Assembly (NCBI GenBank): GCA_900541495.1
Contig: UQKC01000001.1
Span: 110,312-174,311 of the forward strand
Origin: an uncultured Ruminococcus sp.
GTDB lineage: Bacteria; Bacillota; Clostridia; Oscillospirales; Ruminococcaceae
DNA: 64,000 nucleotides
Direction: 5' to 3'
In this document: piece by piece, positions 52,556 to 60,607 of the stretch
Position numbering within the stretch: the first letter of the stretch is position 1
How the letters are laid out: the number at the start of each line of letters is the position of its first letter
Position numbers and translations under genes: made by a program
The notes under the pieces: model-generated
Seen by the model: only the letters and a program-made list of their open reading frames with translations
What the model was told of the DNA's origin: nothing
Database searches by the model: none

Positions 52556-53416
52556 ATGGCTTTTATTTCAGAACATATACTTGACATAATTACGGTACTT
52601 CTTATAATCATAATAACCTATTCGGGATATAAAAAGGGTATCCTGCGAATGGTAATATCTCTTGCAAGCTTCTTTTTTTCGGCGGCTATCGCAAGCTTCG
52701 TGAGCAATGTAACATACGAATATGTGTATTTTAACATCGTTCAACCGTCGGTAATGGAATATATCGAGGTCGAAGCCGACAAGCTTTCCGAAGAATACTC
52801 GCAGGAAAAGCTTCTTGAAAAATTCGGCGTTACGATACCCGACAGTGAAGATGTTCCCGACATCGAAATGCCGGACTTGACGAATGAAGAAATAAGTGGT
52901 AAACTTAACAGTATATTCAAGGAATACTGCGGCAGGATAACAGAATCTCTGAACGGAGTTATCCCCGAAGAGATACTCGAAAGTGCCGATAAATACCTTG
53001 AAAAGAACAAGATAAATAAGGAAAAGGCTCTTGAAGCGCCCGAAAATATAAAGGATTCCGCGGTGACGATTATTGAAGCGGAGATCGTGCGTCCCGTTAT
53101 GCTGCGAACAGTCAAAAATGTGATATTCTTTGCGGCATTTGCGGTCATTGGCATTATATTTTCAATGCTTCTAAGAGCGGTCAGGGTGATAAGGCGCATT
53201 GACTCAATAAAAAAACCTGACTCTTTCCTCGGAGGAGTGCTTGGAGCGATATACTCTATTTTAACGATTACAGCAATTTCGCTGCTTTGCAGCATATTTA
53301 TAAAGCTTACGGCAAACGAAAACTCTGTTCTGAACACAGATGTTATTGAAAAGACATACATTTTCAAACACGCGTATTCGTTGAGCTTTGTTCTGCTCAC
53401 AGCTTTATTCAAATAA
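52556..53416 (+). CDS. CvpA-like membrane protein
   Basis: 286 residues. The N-terminal hydrophobic region (ILDIITVLLIIIITYSGYKKGILRMVISLASFFFSAAIASFVS) matches the CvpA/colicin V production domain. A charged central segment and two further membrane helices (about 190-240) follow. CvpA proteins affect envelope functions; the exact role here is unknown. It is co-directional between the DUF5711-like gene and the Clp ATPase. Confidence 0.8.
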   Translation: MAFISEHILDIITVLLIIIITYSGYKKGILRMVISLASFFFSAAIASFVSNVTYEYVYFNIVQPSVMEYIEVEADKLSEEYSQEKLLEKFGVTIPDSEDVPDIEMPDLTNEEISGKLNSIFKEYCGRITESLNGVIPEEILESADKYLEKNKINKEKALEAPENIKDSAVTIIEAEIVRPVMLRTVKNVIFFAAFAVIGIIFSMLLRAVRVIRRIDSIKKPDSFLGGVLGAIYSILTITAISLLCSIFIKLTANENSVLNTDVIEKTYIFKHAYSLSFVLLTALFK

Positions 53417-53434
53417 AAGTTTGGAGGACACTAA

Positions 53435-55741
53435 ATGCTTTGTTCAAGATGTAAGAAAAGGACTGCTGTGGTATTTATTACGGCAATACAGGGCGAAGAA
53501 AATCACAACGAGGGTCTTTGTCTTGTATGCGCCAAACAGCTTGGAATACCGCAGGTAAAAGAATATATGGATCAGATGGGAATGACCGATCAGGACGTTG
53601 AGGAGATATCCGACGAGCTTACGGACATCACCGAGAATGACGATGGCGGATTCTTCAAAAAGGGCGGAACGGCTGGATTCCCGAACTTTCTCCAGAACCT
53701 TATGGGAGGACTTCCAAAGGGCTTTGAAGCCTTTGCAAAGTCTGAACCAAACGGTGAGGAGGACAGCACTTCGGGCGAAACTGTTTCCGAAGAAACCGAA
53801 AAGAAGAGCAAAGGTCCTCGCCAGAGAAAGATGAAGTCGCTCGAAACCTACTGCGACAACCTTTCGCAGAAAGCTGAGGACGGCAAGCTTGACCATATAG
53901 TTGGCAGAGAGAAAGAGATTGCGCGTACTATCCAGATACTTTCGCGCCGTCAGAAAAACAACCCCTGCCTTATCGGTGAACCGGGTGTCGGCAAGACCGC
54001 TATCGCTGAGGGCATCGCGCAGAAGATCGCGGCAGGTGAAGTTCCTTTCAACCTCAAAGACAAAAAGGTTTATCTGCTTGACCTCACGGCGCTTATCGCA
54101 GGTACACAGTTCCGCGGTCAGTTTGAAAGCCGTATGAAAGCGCTTATCGATGAGATCAAAAACGCAGGAAACATAATTCTGTTCGTTGATGAGATACACA
54201 ATCTTGTCGGAACGGGCGGTGACAATGAGGGTTCGATGAACGCCGCAAATATCCTTAAACCTGCCCTTTCACGAGGTGAGGTTCAGGTAATCGGTGCAAC
54301 GACCTTTAAGGAATACCGCAAATACATCGAAAAGGACAGTGCGCTCGAAAGACGTTTCCAGCCCGTTACTGTAAACGAGCCGTCCGTAAGCGAGACCGAG
54401 CAGGTACTTTTCGGAATCAGGCAGTATTATGAGGAGCATCACAAGGTAAAAATCACGGACGAACTGCTCAGAATGTGCGCAGTTCTTTCGGAACGCTACA
54501 TTAATGACCGTTTTCTCCCCGACAAGGCTATCGACCTGCTTGATGAAGCCTGCGCTTGCAGAAGCATACGAAGCACGGAACTCAGCAAGCTTGATTCGGT
54601 AAAGAAAGAGCTTGAAAAAGAAGAACAGAACGTTTCCGAGATAGAAGAAGCGGCTGAACCCGATTTTGAAAAGCTTGCAAATGCCAAGGCTGAAGTTTTA
54701 AGGCTCAAGAAAGACCTTGAAGAAGCTGAAGCTGCCGCAGACAAGGTATATGTTACCGAAGAAGACCTTTCAAAGGTAATTGAACTCTGGACGGGAATTC
54801 CTGCAAGCAAGGTTGTCGAAAGCGAGTACAAGAAGCTCGAAAATCTTGAAAACAAGCTTCGCGAAAAGATAATTGGTCAGGACGAAGCCGTGTCACTCGT
54901 CTGCAAGGCTATAAAGCGCACAAGAGTACAGCTTTCCAAGCGCCGCAGACCTGCCTCATTCATCTTTGTAGGGCCTACGGGTGTTGGCAAGACCGAGCTT
55001 GTAAAGGTGCTTGCGTCCGAGCTTTTTGACGGCACAGACCCGCTTATCCGACTTGATATGACCGAATATATGGAAAAATACTCGGTATCGCGTCTTATCG
55101 GTTCACCTCCGGGATATGTCGGCTATGATGAGGCTGGACAGCTCACGGAAAAGGTTCGCAGAAAGCCTTACTCGGTCGTTCTTTTTGACGAAATTGAAAA
55201 AGCTCACCCCGATGTGATGAATATCCTGCTCCAGATACTCGACGAAGGCAGAGTTACCGATTCACAGGGCAGAACTGTAAACTTTGAGAACACTATCATC
55301 GTTATGACCTCTAATGCAGGTTCGACCGATAAGTCAACGGGCATCGGCTTCAACAAGACCGAATCGGAAGTTTCCAAGGAAAAATCAATGAAAGCACTTT
55401 CCGACTTCCTCCGTCCGGAATTTTTGAGCCGAATCGATGAAATTGTAACATTCGCACCGCTCACAAAGGAAAACTATGAGAGCATCGCTGCACTTATGCT
55501 TGACGAGATGAAAGATCCTCTCGCTGAAAAGGGCATCACACTCAAATACAGCAAAAAGGCTCTTACAGCTATCGCAGACAAGGCGTTCGGACAGAAATTC
55601 GGCGCTCGTGATATCCGCCGTGTTATCCGCGAGGAGATCGAAGACAAGGTCGCAGAGCTTATCATAACAAGCACAGCTAACCCATTCAAGACGATAAAGA
55701 TTGGCGAGAAAAAGGGCGAACTTGAAATAACAACAGAATAA
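53435..55741 (+). CDS. Clp ATPase (ClpC/ClpE-like) with N-terminal zinc finger
   Basis: 768 residues. The N-terminus is a CxxC-x22-CxxC finger (C3, C6, C29, C32) like McsA/ClpE, instead of a Clp repeat domain. Two AAA+ domains follow: GEPGVGKTA with DEIHNLVGTG, and GPTGVGKTE with SPPGYVGYDEAGQLTE. A short coiled coil lies between them. An IGF-type loop (TGIGFNK) in the second domain suggests ClpP binding. It is probably a protein unfoldase for stress-related degradation; ClpE is the nearest analogue, and no clpP is nearby. Confidence 0.88.
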   Translation: MLCSRCKKRTAVVFITAIQGEENHNEGLCLVCAKQLGIPQVKEYMDQMGMTDQDVEEISDELTDITENDDGGFFKKGGTAGFPNFLQNLMGGLPKGFEAFAKSEPNGEEDSTSGETVSEETEKKSKGPRQRKMKSLETYCDNLSQKAEDGKLDHIVGREKEIARTIQILSRRQKNNPCLIGEPGVGKTAIAEGIAQKIAAGEVPFNLKDKKVYLLDLTALIAGTQFRGQFESRMKALIDEIKNAGNIILFVDEIHNLVGTGGDNEGSMNAANILKPALSRGEVQVIGATTFKEYRKYIEKDSALERRFQPVTVNEPSVSETEQVLFGIRQYYEEHHKVKITDELLRMCAVLSERYINDRFLPDKAIDLLDEACACRSIRSTELSKLDSVKKELEKEEQNVSEIEEAAEPDFEKLANAKAEVLRLKKDLEEAEAAADKVYVTEEDLSKVIELWTGIPASKVVESEYKKLENLENKLREKIIGQDEAVSLVCKAIKRTRVQLSKRRRPASFIFVGPTGVGKTELVKVLASELFDGTDPLIRLDMTEYMEKYSVSRLIGSPPGYVGYDEAGQLTEKVRRKPYSVVLFDEIEKAHPDVMNILLQILDEGRVTDSQGRTVNFENTIIVMTSNAGSTDKSTGIGFNKTESEVSKEKSMKALSDFLRPEFLSRIDEIVTFAPLTKENYESIAALMLDEMKDPLAEKGITLKYSKKALTAIADKAFGQKFGARDIRRVIREEIEDKVAELIITSTANPFKTIKIGEKKGELEITTE

Positions 55742-55748
55742 AATTTGA

Positions 55749-55785
55749 GGGGACGGCTCTCATTTTTGAGCTGTCCCCTTTGCTT
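55749..55785 (+). terminator. intrinsic terminator of the Clp ATPase gene
   Basis: GGGGAC.GCTC pairs with GAGC.GTCCCC around TCATTTTT, followed by TTTGCTTTTT. It closes the long plus-strand run before the tRNA operon. Confidence 0.88.
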
Positions 55786-55837
55786 TTTATAAGCAGAAAA
55801 TTTTCTCAAAAAAATCGAAAAAAATTGAAAAAATGTA

Positions 55838-55866
55838 TTGACATTTAGTATTGTATATGGTATAAT
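55838..55866 (+). promoter_or_regulatory. perfect-consensus promoter of the tRNA operon
   Basis: TTGACA (55838-55843), 17-base spacer, TATAAT (55861-55866), with a short leader before the first tRNA, as expected for a stable-RNA promoter. Confidence 0.92.
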
Positions 55867-55893
55867 AAATAACGTTGTCAGGGAAGACACAAT

Positions 55894-55967
55894 GCGAGTG
55901 TAGTTCAATGGTAGAACACTAGCCTTCCAAGCTGGTTGCGTGGGTTCGATTCCCATCACTCGCTCCA
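55894..55967 (+). tRNA. tRNA-Gly (anticodon TCC)
   Basis: The cloverleaf has acceptor GCGAGTG/CACTCGC, D-loop TTCAATGGTA, anticodon stem GCC/GGT with loop CTTCCAA (anticodon TCC), T-loop TTCGATT and encoded CCA. It is the first of three tRNAs on one transcript. Confidence 0.95.
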
Positions 55968-55990
55968 CTTTTCCCTGACACATTAAATGT

Positions 55991-56067
55991 GCGTCATTAA
56001 CTCAGCTGGATAGAGTAACTGCCTTCTAAGCAGTAAGCCACTGGTTCGAATCCAGTATGACGCACCA
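55991..56067 (+). tRNA. tRNA-Arg (anticodon TCT)
   Basis: Acceptor GCGTCAT/ATGACGC, anticodon loop CTTCTAA (TCT) closed by CTGC/GCAG, T-loop TTCGAAT, encoded CCA. Confidence 0.95.
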
Positions 56068-56071
56068 ATAT

Positions 56072-56149
56072 GGTGGGTGTAGCTTAGTTGGTTAAAGCGT
56101 CGGATTGTGGTCCCGAAGATCGTGGGTTCGAATCCCATCTCCCACCCCA
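56072..56149 (+). tRNA. tRNA-His (anticodon GTG)
   Basis: Anticodon loop TTGTGGT (GTG), T-loop TTCGAAT and encoded CCA. The extra 5' G (56072) can pair with C73, as tRNA-His requires. One T-T mismatch in the acceptor stem and an A-C next to the anticodon loop are tolerable. Confidence 0.93.
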
Positions 56150-56152
56150 CTA

Positions 56153-56186
56153 AAAACTGTTTAAACGAGAGTTTAAACAGTTTTTT
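56153..56186 (+). terminator. intrinsic terminator of the tRNA operon
   Basis: AAAACTGTTTAAAC pairs with GTTTAAACAGTTTT around GAGA, followed by TT and CTTT. Placed directly after tRNA-His. Confidence 0.92.
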
Positions 56187-56205
56187 CTTTATGTCTAAGA
56201 GATCA

Positions 56206-56364
56206 TACTAATAAAATTCAGGAAAAACTCTACACCAAAATTACAATAATACCATTCTCAACATCAAGCTGTTTTCAACATCAAGCTGTTTTCAACATCA
56301 AGCTGTTTTCAACAGCTACAAGATCATCGGCTCGATTTTTTCTAAATTTAAATATTGTTTAGTA
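56206..56364 (+). repeat. MITE-like palindromic repeat, copy 4 (type A, expanded)
   Basis: 159 bp. The ends are TA-CTAATAAAATTCAGG and, inverted, TA-CTAAACAATATTTAAAT; the inner right arm, inverted, is TAGAAAAAATCGAGCCGA. The centre carries three tandem 17-bp units (56260-56310), explaining its greater length. It lies between the tRNA operon and the ACT-protein gene. Confidence 0.8.
56260..56310 (+). repeat. 17-bp tandem triplication
   Basis: Three exact copies of AACATCAAGCTGTTTTC in a row, followed by a partial AACAGCT. The unit, inverted, also occurs in the core of repeat copy 2, so it is an internal part of the element that has expanded here. Confidence 0.93.
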
Positions 56365-56395
56365 TGACAATGTATTGGTATGATCTTTATTAATT

Positions 56396-56761
56396 TTATT
56401 CAACTTCATATCCCGCGTTTTCGAGTGCCTGCAGAGCATTTTCAAACTGCTCTTTCTTAGTCAGAACATAATCAGTGTTATAAGTTGAAACAACAAACAC
56501 GCCTATCCTATTTTCAGCCAAAATACCGCATATCTTGAACAAAACACCTATCAAAGAAAAGTCAAGGACACCCTCTATACGGAAAGATCTCCAACCATCT
56601 GTTCTCTCTGTCGTATTCGACGGCACTTCGCTTGTGAGGCAGACCAATGAACGTTCTTCATCCGTTTTGCCGAGGAAAACATACTCCGAATCGAGGTTCA
56701 CGAGCGAATAATCAGTCACTTTGCATACTGTAAAATCGTATTCTATTGCTTTAATTTTCAT
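56396..56761 (-). CDS. ACT-domain protein
   Basis: About 121 residues opening MKIKAIEYDFTVCKV. A tandem ACT-like layout of the CASTOR/DUF2241 type is suggested by the C-terminal half FSLIGVLFKICGILAENRIGVFVVSTYNTDYVLTKKE. Such proteins bind small ligands, often amino acids; the partner is unknown. The ATG at 56761 has GAGGGG upstream; the frame reaches 56791 into the purA terminator. It is separated from purA by that terminator. Confidence 0.78.
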   Translation of the reverse strand: MKIKAIEYDFTVCKVTDYSLVNLDSEYVFLGKTDEERSLVCLTSEVPSNTTERTDGWRSFRIEGVLDFSLIGVLFKICGILAENRIGVFVVSTYNTDYVLTKKEQFENALQALENAGYEVE

Positions 56762-56782
56762 ATTTTCCCCTCTTACACAAAA

Positions 56783-56807
56783 TCCCCACATTTTTGCGAT
56801 GTGGGGA
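56783..56807 (-). terminator. intrinsic terminator of purA
   Basis: CCCCACAT and ATGTGGGG arms enclose a short loop and are followed on the minus strand by ATTTTGT. It lies 25 bases after the purA stop. Confidence 0.82.
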
Positions 56808-56831
56808 TAATTTTATATGATATGCGTAAAA

Positions 56832-58106
56832 TTATATTTCGATCTGCTGCTCACGGTCAGGACCAACGCCGATCATTGCGATCTTACATTCGCAAAGCTC
56901 TTCAAGGCGCTTGATATAGCCCTTGCAGATCTCGGGAAGCTCATCGAATGTTCTGCAATTTGAAATATCATCATTGAATCCGGGATAATCCTCGTAAACA
57001 GGCTGGCAGCCGTCAAGCTCTTCAAGAGTTGCGGGGAAATCCTTTATAATAGTGCCGTCAGGCTTCTTATATGCAACACAGATCTTAAGTGTGTCGATTC
57101 CTGCGAGGGTATCGAGCTTGTTTACAACGAGGCAGTTAAGACCGTTTACGCGTACTGCGTGACGAATGATAACAGAGTCGAACCAGCCTGTACGTCTTGG
57201 TCTGCCTGTGATAGTACCGAATTCGTGACCCTTTTCACGGATATAGTCGCCCGTTGCATCGTTAAGCTCTGTCGGGAACGGACCCTTACCAACTCTTGTT
57301 GTATAAGCCTTTGCAACGCCGTAAACGTTATTGATAACTGTTGGACCAACGCCTGTACCTACGCAAACGCCTGCGGAAAGTGGGTGCGAGCTTGTAACGT
57401 AAGGATATGTACCAAAGTCGATATCGAGAAGCGTAGCCTGTGCGCCCTCAAAAAGGATAGTCTTGTTTGCCTTTACAGCTTCATAAGCGAGTACGGAAAC
57501 ATCAGCTTCATACTTAGCAAGACGCTTGCCGTATTCGGTATATTCCTTGATAACAGCTTCGATGTCAACAGCTTCGCCGCCAAAAACTGCGGTAATGATC
57601 TTATTTCTGAGCTTGCCCGTTGCACGAGCCTTTTCAGCAAAAACTTCGGGGTGGATAAGGTCATAGAAGCGAATGCCCGAACGCTCATACTTGTCCATAT
57701 AAGTAGGACCGATACCGCGCTTTGTTGTGCCGATATCGAGGTTTCCTCTGAATTCTTCGGAAAGTCCGTCAAGGATTATATGCCAAGGCATAACGATGTG
57801 TGCTCTTGGGTCGATCTTGAGGTTATCGCAGGAAATTCCTCTTGCTTCGAGGTTATCGATCTCGCCGAGGAGATCCTGAGGGTTGAGAACAACGCCTGCA
57901 CCGATAAGGCAGAGGGTATCTTTATAAAGAATTCCCGAAGGGATAAGGTGAAGCTTGTACGTTTCACCGTTGCTTGCAACAGTATGTCCTGCATTGTTAC
58001 CGCCCTGTGAACGGATAACAACATCTGCTCTTGAAGCAAGGATATCGATGACTTTACCCTTTCCTTCATCGCCCCACTGAGTACCGATTACAATATTAGC
58101 AGCCAT
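56832..58106 (-). CDS. purA: adenylosuccinate synthetase
   Basis: About 424 residues. The GTP-binding start is MAANIVIGTQWGDEGKGKVID, with catalytic Asp and His in GDEGKGK and NAGHTV, and TTKRGIGPTYMDKYERSGIR. It joins aspartate to IMP in AMP synthesis. The ATG at 58106 has GGAG six bases upstream; the frame extends to 58142. It has a consensus promoter in the 170-base gap shared with the divergent gene. Confidence 0.97.
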   Translation of the reverse strand: MAANIVIGTQWGDEGKGKVIDILASRADVVIRSQGGNNAGHTVASNGETYKLHLIPSGILYKDTLCLIGAGVVLNPQDLLGEIDNLEARGISCDNLKIDPRAHIVMPWHIILDGLSEEFRGNLDIGTTKRGIGPTYMDKYERSGIRFYDLIHPEVFAEKARATGKLRNKIITAVFGGEAVDIEAVIKEYTEYGKRLAKYEADVSVLAYEAVKANKTILFEGAQATLLDIDFGTYPYVTSSHPLSAGVCVGTGVGPTVINNVYGVAKAYTTRVGKGPFPTELNDATGDYIREKGHEFGTITGRPRRTGWFDSVIIRHAVRVNGLNCLVVNKLDTLAGIDTLKICVAYKKPDGTIIKDFPATLEELDGCQPVYEDYPGFNDDISNCRTFDELPEICKGYIKRLEELCECKIAMIGVGPDREQQIEI

Positions 58107-58198
58107 AGAAAACTCCGTTTCCCGACAGCAAAAAATTTTCACCGACTTCCCTGCTGCCGAAAAAGAAGCCGCAATAATAAACTAAATCACCAAATTGT

Positions 58199-58227
58199 AT
58201 TATAACAGATTTTTTTAATAATGTCAA
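58199..58227 (-). promoter_or_regulatory. consensus promoter of purA
   Basis: Minus strand TTGACA (58222-58227), 17-base spacer, TATAAT (58199-58204) with TG one base upstream. The leader to purA is about 85 bases. Confidence 0.88.
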
Positions 58228-58235
58228 CTTTTTTC

Positions 58236-58264
58236 TTGACTTAATTCAATATATATGGTAAAAT
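58236..58264 (+). promoter_or_regulatory. promoter of the acidic membrane-protein pair
   Basis: TTGACT (58236-58241), 17-base spacer, TAAAAT (58259-58264), divergent from the purA promoter; the -35 elements are eight bases apart. Confidence 0.7.
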
Positions 58265-58313
58265 CTATTTATAGAAAAAACGCCTATATTTTTAGGCTGA
58301 ACAAGGAGTAATT

Positions 58314-59540
58314 ATGGGGATTTTCAATAACAGATCAACAACAAGGCTGTTGGGGTTGGCAATTGTAGGCATTGTTTTTATCGGGTTCGGACTTTCATCG
58401 CTCATCGGTGCAATGAGCTTTAAAAGCGATATAAGAAAAAACATTGAGCAAGAAGAAAACATCATTGATTTTATGTATCCGTCCGACTATAAGCTTAATG
58501 AAAATGTATGCGGTTACATAAATTATTTGTATGAATGTTTTTGCGAAGAAACAACGACCAACACTGTAAACGGCATAAAAACTTCTTCGAGAGTATCGGG
58601 AAGCTACTATCTTATGCCGATCATAAACTCAAATGACAACAATATGTATTACATAACTGTGCTTATAAAGGACAAAGACTTTACAGCACTGTGTGATCAG
58701 CTCGTTGATGATACTTATGCTTACCTCGCCGGTGATGATGTTGAGTTTACCGATGTATTTTTCACGGGAAAGATCAAGCCTCTCGAAAGTGAGGTAAAAG
58801 ACTATCTCGTCGATTGGGTGGCCGACGTTGAACTTTTTGAGGACAACTCCGTTTCAACCATAGATAAGTATGTTCTCCCTTACCAGCTTGAAGAATATAA
58901 TTTGGATAACCATTATTCCTCCGCCAAGTTGTTTATACCTATCGGCATTGTGATAGTTGCTGTTTGCACCGCTATACTTGTGGTCGTAATCAAAAAGAAT
59001 AAAAAGCAGAACGAAGAGCAGTCCGACTTCACTAACGACAATTCCAACAGCTATGACACTTCATACAAAGAGGAAGAACCCACACCTGCTTCAAGCGAAG
59101 ATAAAGCCTATGTTTCTGCCGCACCGTTGAATGAAGCCAAACCGTATGTTCCGGCTCCCTCTGCCGAGGAGGTCAAGCCTGCCGCTGTCAGTGTACCAAG
59201 CGTTAATCAAACAGCTGAAGCTTCACCTGCCAAGCAGGAAACCGCTAATGCCAACATAAGCGCAGCTCCAAATGAAAGCGGCATGCTTTCAGCAGTCGTT
59301 TCCGCAGAGGACGTTGACAAACTCCCCGATGACAGTTCAGCAAAGCCTACATTCAACTATGATGACGGCGGAATGGGAGGAATCGATGTCAGCGCTCTCG
59401 ATCTGAGTTCGCTTGATGATTACAAGGACGAAAGTTCTTCCGACGAACCCGCTGACAACAACATTTACAGCAGCGATGATGAAGAATATACATTTGATGC
59501 GGATCCGGCTTCGATCCAGCTTTCAGATATGGACAAATAA
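58314..59540 (+). CDS. membrane protein with long acidic low-complexity tail
   Basis: 408 residues. Membrane helices lie near residues 12-32 and 205-228, and a soluble domain (about 40-200, with MYPSDYKLNENVCGYINYLYE) sits between them. The tail after residue 235 is acidic and rich in A/P/S/E, ending with the segment GGIDVSALDLSSLDDY and NIYSSDDEEYTFDADP. The folded part resembles DUF6709-type clostridial proteins, uncertainly. The next gene shares the NIYSxDD motif. Spacing and promoter indicate a two-gene operon. Confidence 0.68.
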   Translation: MGIFNNRSTTRLLGLAIVGIVFIGFGLSSLIGAMSFKSDIRKNIEQEENIIDFMYPSDYKLNENVCGYINYLYECFCEETTTNTVNGIKTSSRVSGSYYLMPIINSNDNNMYYITVLIKDKDFTALCDQLVDDTYAYLAGDDVEFTDVFFTGKIKPLESEVKDYLVDWVADVELFEDNSVSTIDKYVLPYQLEEYNLDNHYSSAKLFIPIGIVIVAVCTAILVVVIKKNKKQNEEQSDFTNDNSNSYDTSYKEEEPTPASSEDKAYVSAAPLNEAKPYVPAPSAEEVKPAAVSVPSVNQTAEASPAKQETANANISAAPNESGMLSAVVSAEDVDKLPDDSSAKPTFNYDDGGMGGIDVSALDLSSLDDYKDESSSDEPADNNIYSSDDEEYTFDADPASIQLSDMDK

Positions 59541-59560
59541 CAAAAGAAAGGTGTTAGAAT

Positions 59561-60280
59561 ATGTTTTTATTCAACAAAAACAAGACAAAAGATGAACCCA
59601 AATCTGCCGCACCTGTATCCCCTACCCCTGCTTCAACAGCCAAACCTGCAAGCGCCGAAGATTTCTTCGCCGACCTTGACAGAAAAGCAAAGCCAAAGCC
59701 GGTCGAACAGCCTGTAAAAACAGATGTTGATGTCCCCGACGTAGTCGGACTTCGTGAAGAGCCCTTGCCCGAAGTTGAAAGCAGTATGAACGATGTCGAA
59801 GCTAACGAACTTGCAGCTGAAAATCTTACCGATAAAACGATCGGTGATGACGGAAACTATCACGGTGATATGAATGACGCATACGCCGCTCCCGAAGCGT
59901 CAAAGGAAGAAAAAGTTTTTGACCCGAGCAATGCAGTCACAGCCGAAGATTTTTTCAGCAATATGGGACGCAAGTCAACTCCGAAACCTTTGGCAGATCC
60001 CGTTGTTCTGCGTGAAGAACCTCTCCCTGAGGTCGGAAGCAGTATGAACGGACTTGATGTTTCGGCTCTTGCGACCGACGGACTTCGCGACAAATCCTAC
60101 GAAAACGACGAGCTTTATCACGGCAGTATGAACGATATTCCCGATGAAGAAGCCATTGATACGGACTCGCTTGCGGTAAAGCATTTCAAAGCTGATGCTG
60201 ATGACAGCGGAAATATTTATAGCGATGATGATTACGATGTTGACGAGAGCAGCATTGTTGTTGAAGAAATAAACGAATAA
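59561..60280 (+). CDS. acidic repeat protein of unknown function
   Basis: 239 residues with no membrane helix. Two tandem copies of about 75 residues are clear, each with xAEDFFxxxxRKxxPKP, LREEPLPEVxSSMN and DKxxxxDxxYHGxMND. The C-terminus repeats NIYSDDDYDVDESS, similar to the tail of the upstream protein. The composition is strongly acidic and probably disordered. The N-terminus is MFLFNKNKTK. The gene lies 20 bases after the previous gene, and its terminator has been split by repeat copy 5. Confidence 0.72.
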   Translation: MFLFNKNKTKDEPKSAAPVSPTPASTAKPASAEDFFADLDRKAKPKPVEQPVKTDVDVPDVVGLREEPLPEVESSMNDVEANELAAENLTDKTIGDDGNYHGDMNDAYAAPEASKEEKVFDPSNAVTAEDFFSNMGRKSTPKPLADPVVLREEPLPEVGSSMNGLDVSALATDGLRDKSYENDELYHGSMNDIPDEEAIDTDSLAVKHFKADADDSGNIYSDDDYDVDESSIVVEEINE

Positions 60281-60285
60281 AAAAT

Positions 60286-60444
60286 AGCTGTTCAGCCTTA
60301 ATACTAATTTTTAATCAAAGTGTAGACAAAAAATCGGCGCAAAAGCAATATAAACCTGTTTTCAACAGCTCAAGCTTTTTCTTGATTTTTTGTACACTTT
60401 CAGTTTAAGAATTAGTATATAAAAAGGCTGAACAGCTTTTTTTT
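60286..60444 (+). terminator. intrinsic terminator whose loop contains a repeat insertion
   Basis: The arms AGCTGTTCAGCCTT (60286-60299) and AAGGCTGAACAGCT (60424-60437) are perfectly complementary over 14 bases and lead into eight T (60437-60444). Between them lies repeat copy 5. Removing the element and one flanking TA leaves a 10-base loop, typical of an intact terminator. Because the insert is itself palindromic, the hairpin may still fold. Confidence 0.85.
60302..60417 (+). repeat. MITE-like palindromic repeat, copy 5 (type B, inverted relative to copy 2)
   Basis: 116 bp with both ends intact: TA-CTAATTTTTAATCAAAG and, inverted, TA-CTAATTCTTAAACTGAAAG. The inner arms are TAGACAAAAAATCGGCGC and TACAAAAAATCAAG. 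The orientation is opposite to copies 2 and 3. Confidence 0.88.
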
Positions 60445-60523
60445 GCAAAAAAACAGCAGCCTTTTTTAGCGAAAGACTGCTTAAAACAAATTAAATGAAA
60501 TAAATTAGGAGGCACGAAAAAGA

Positions 60524-60607
60524 ATGCGCCAAAAGGAAACGCCCACCGATCATTCGGTCGGTCTTTTATACAAAACACCATTTAAAATTTTGGAAAAATC
60601 AAGCTGA
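60524..60607 (+). CDS. possible 27-residue ORF ending in the repeat
   Basis: ATG at 60524 follows AGGAGG (spacing 11) and encodes MRQKETPTDHSVGLLYKTP and eight more residues, stopping at a TGA inside repeat copy 6. No relation to known small proteins was recognised. The good ribosome site is the only support, so it may be chance. Confidence 0.3.
   Translation: MRQKETPTDHSVGLLYKTPFKILEKSS

Noticed and set aside
55474..55983. Minus-strand frame over the Clp ATPase end and tRNA-Gly
   Set aside because: It passes through a terminator and a tRNA gene, so it is a shadow.
56260..56310. 17-bp tandem repeats as a CRISPR array
   Set aside because: There are no unique spacers between units; the units abut directly and lie inside a dispersed repeat.
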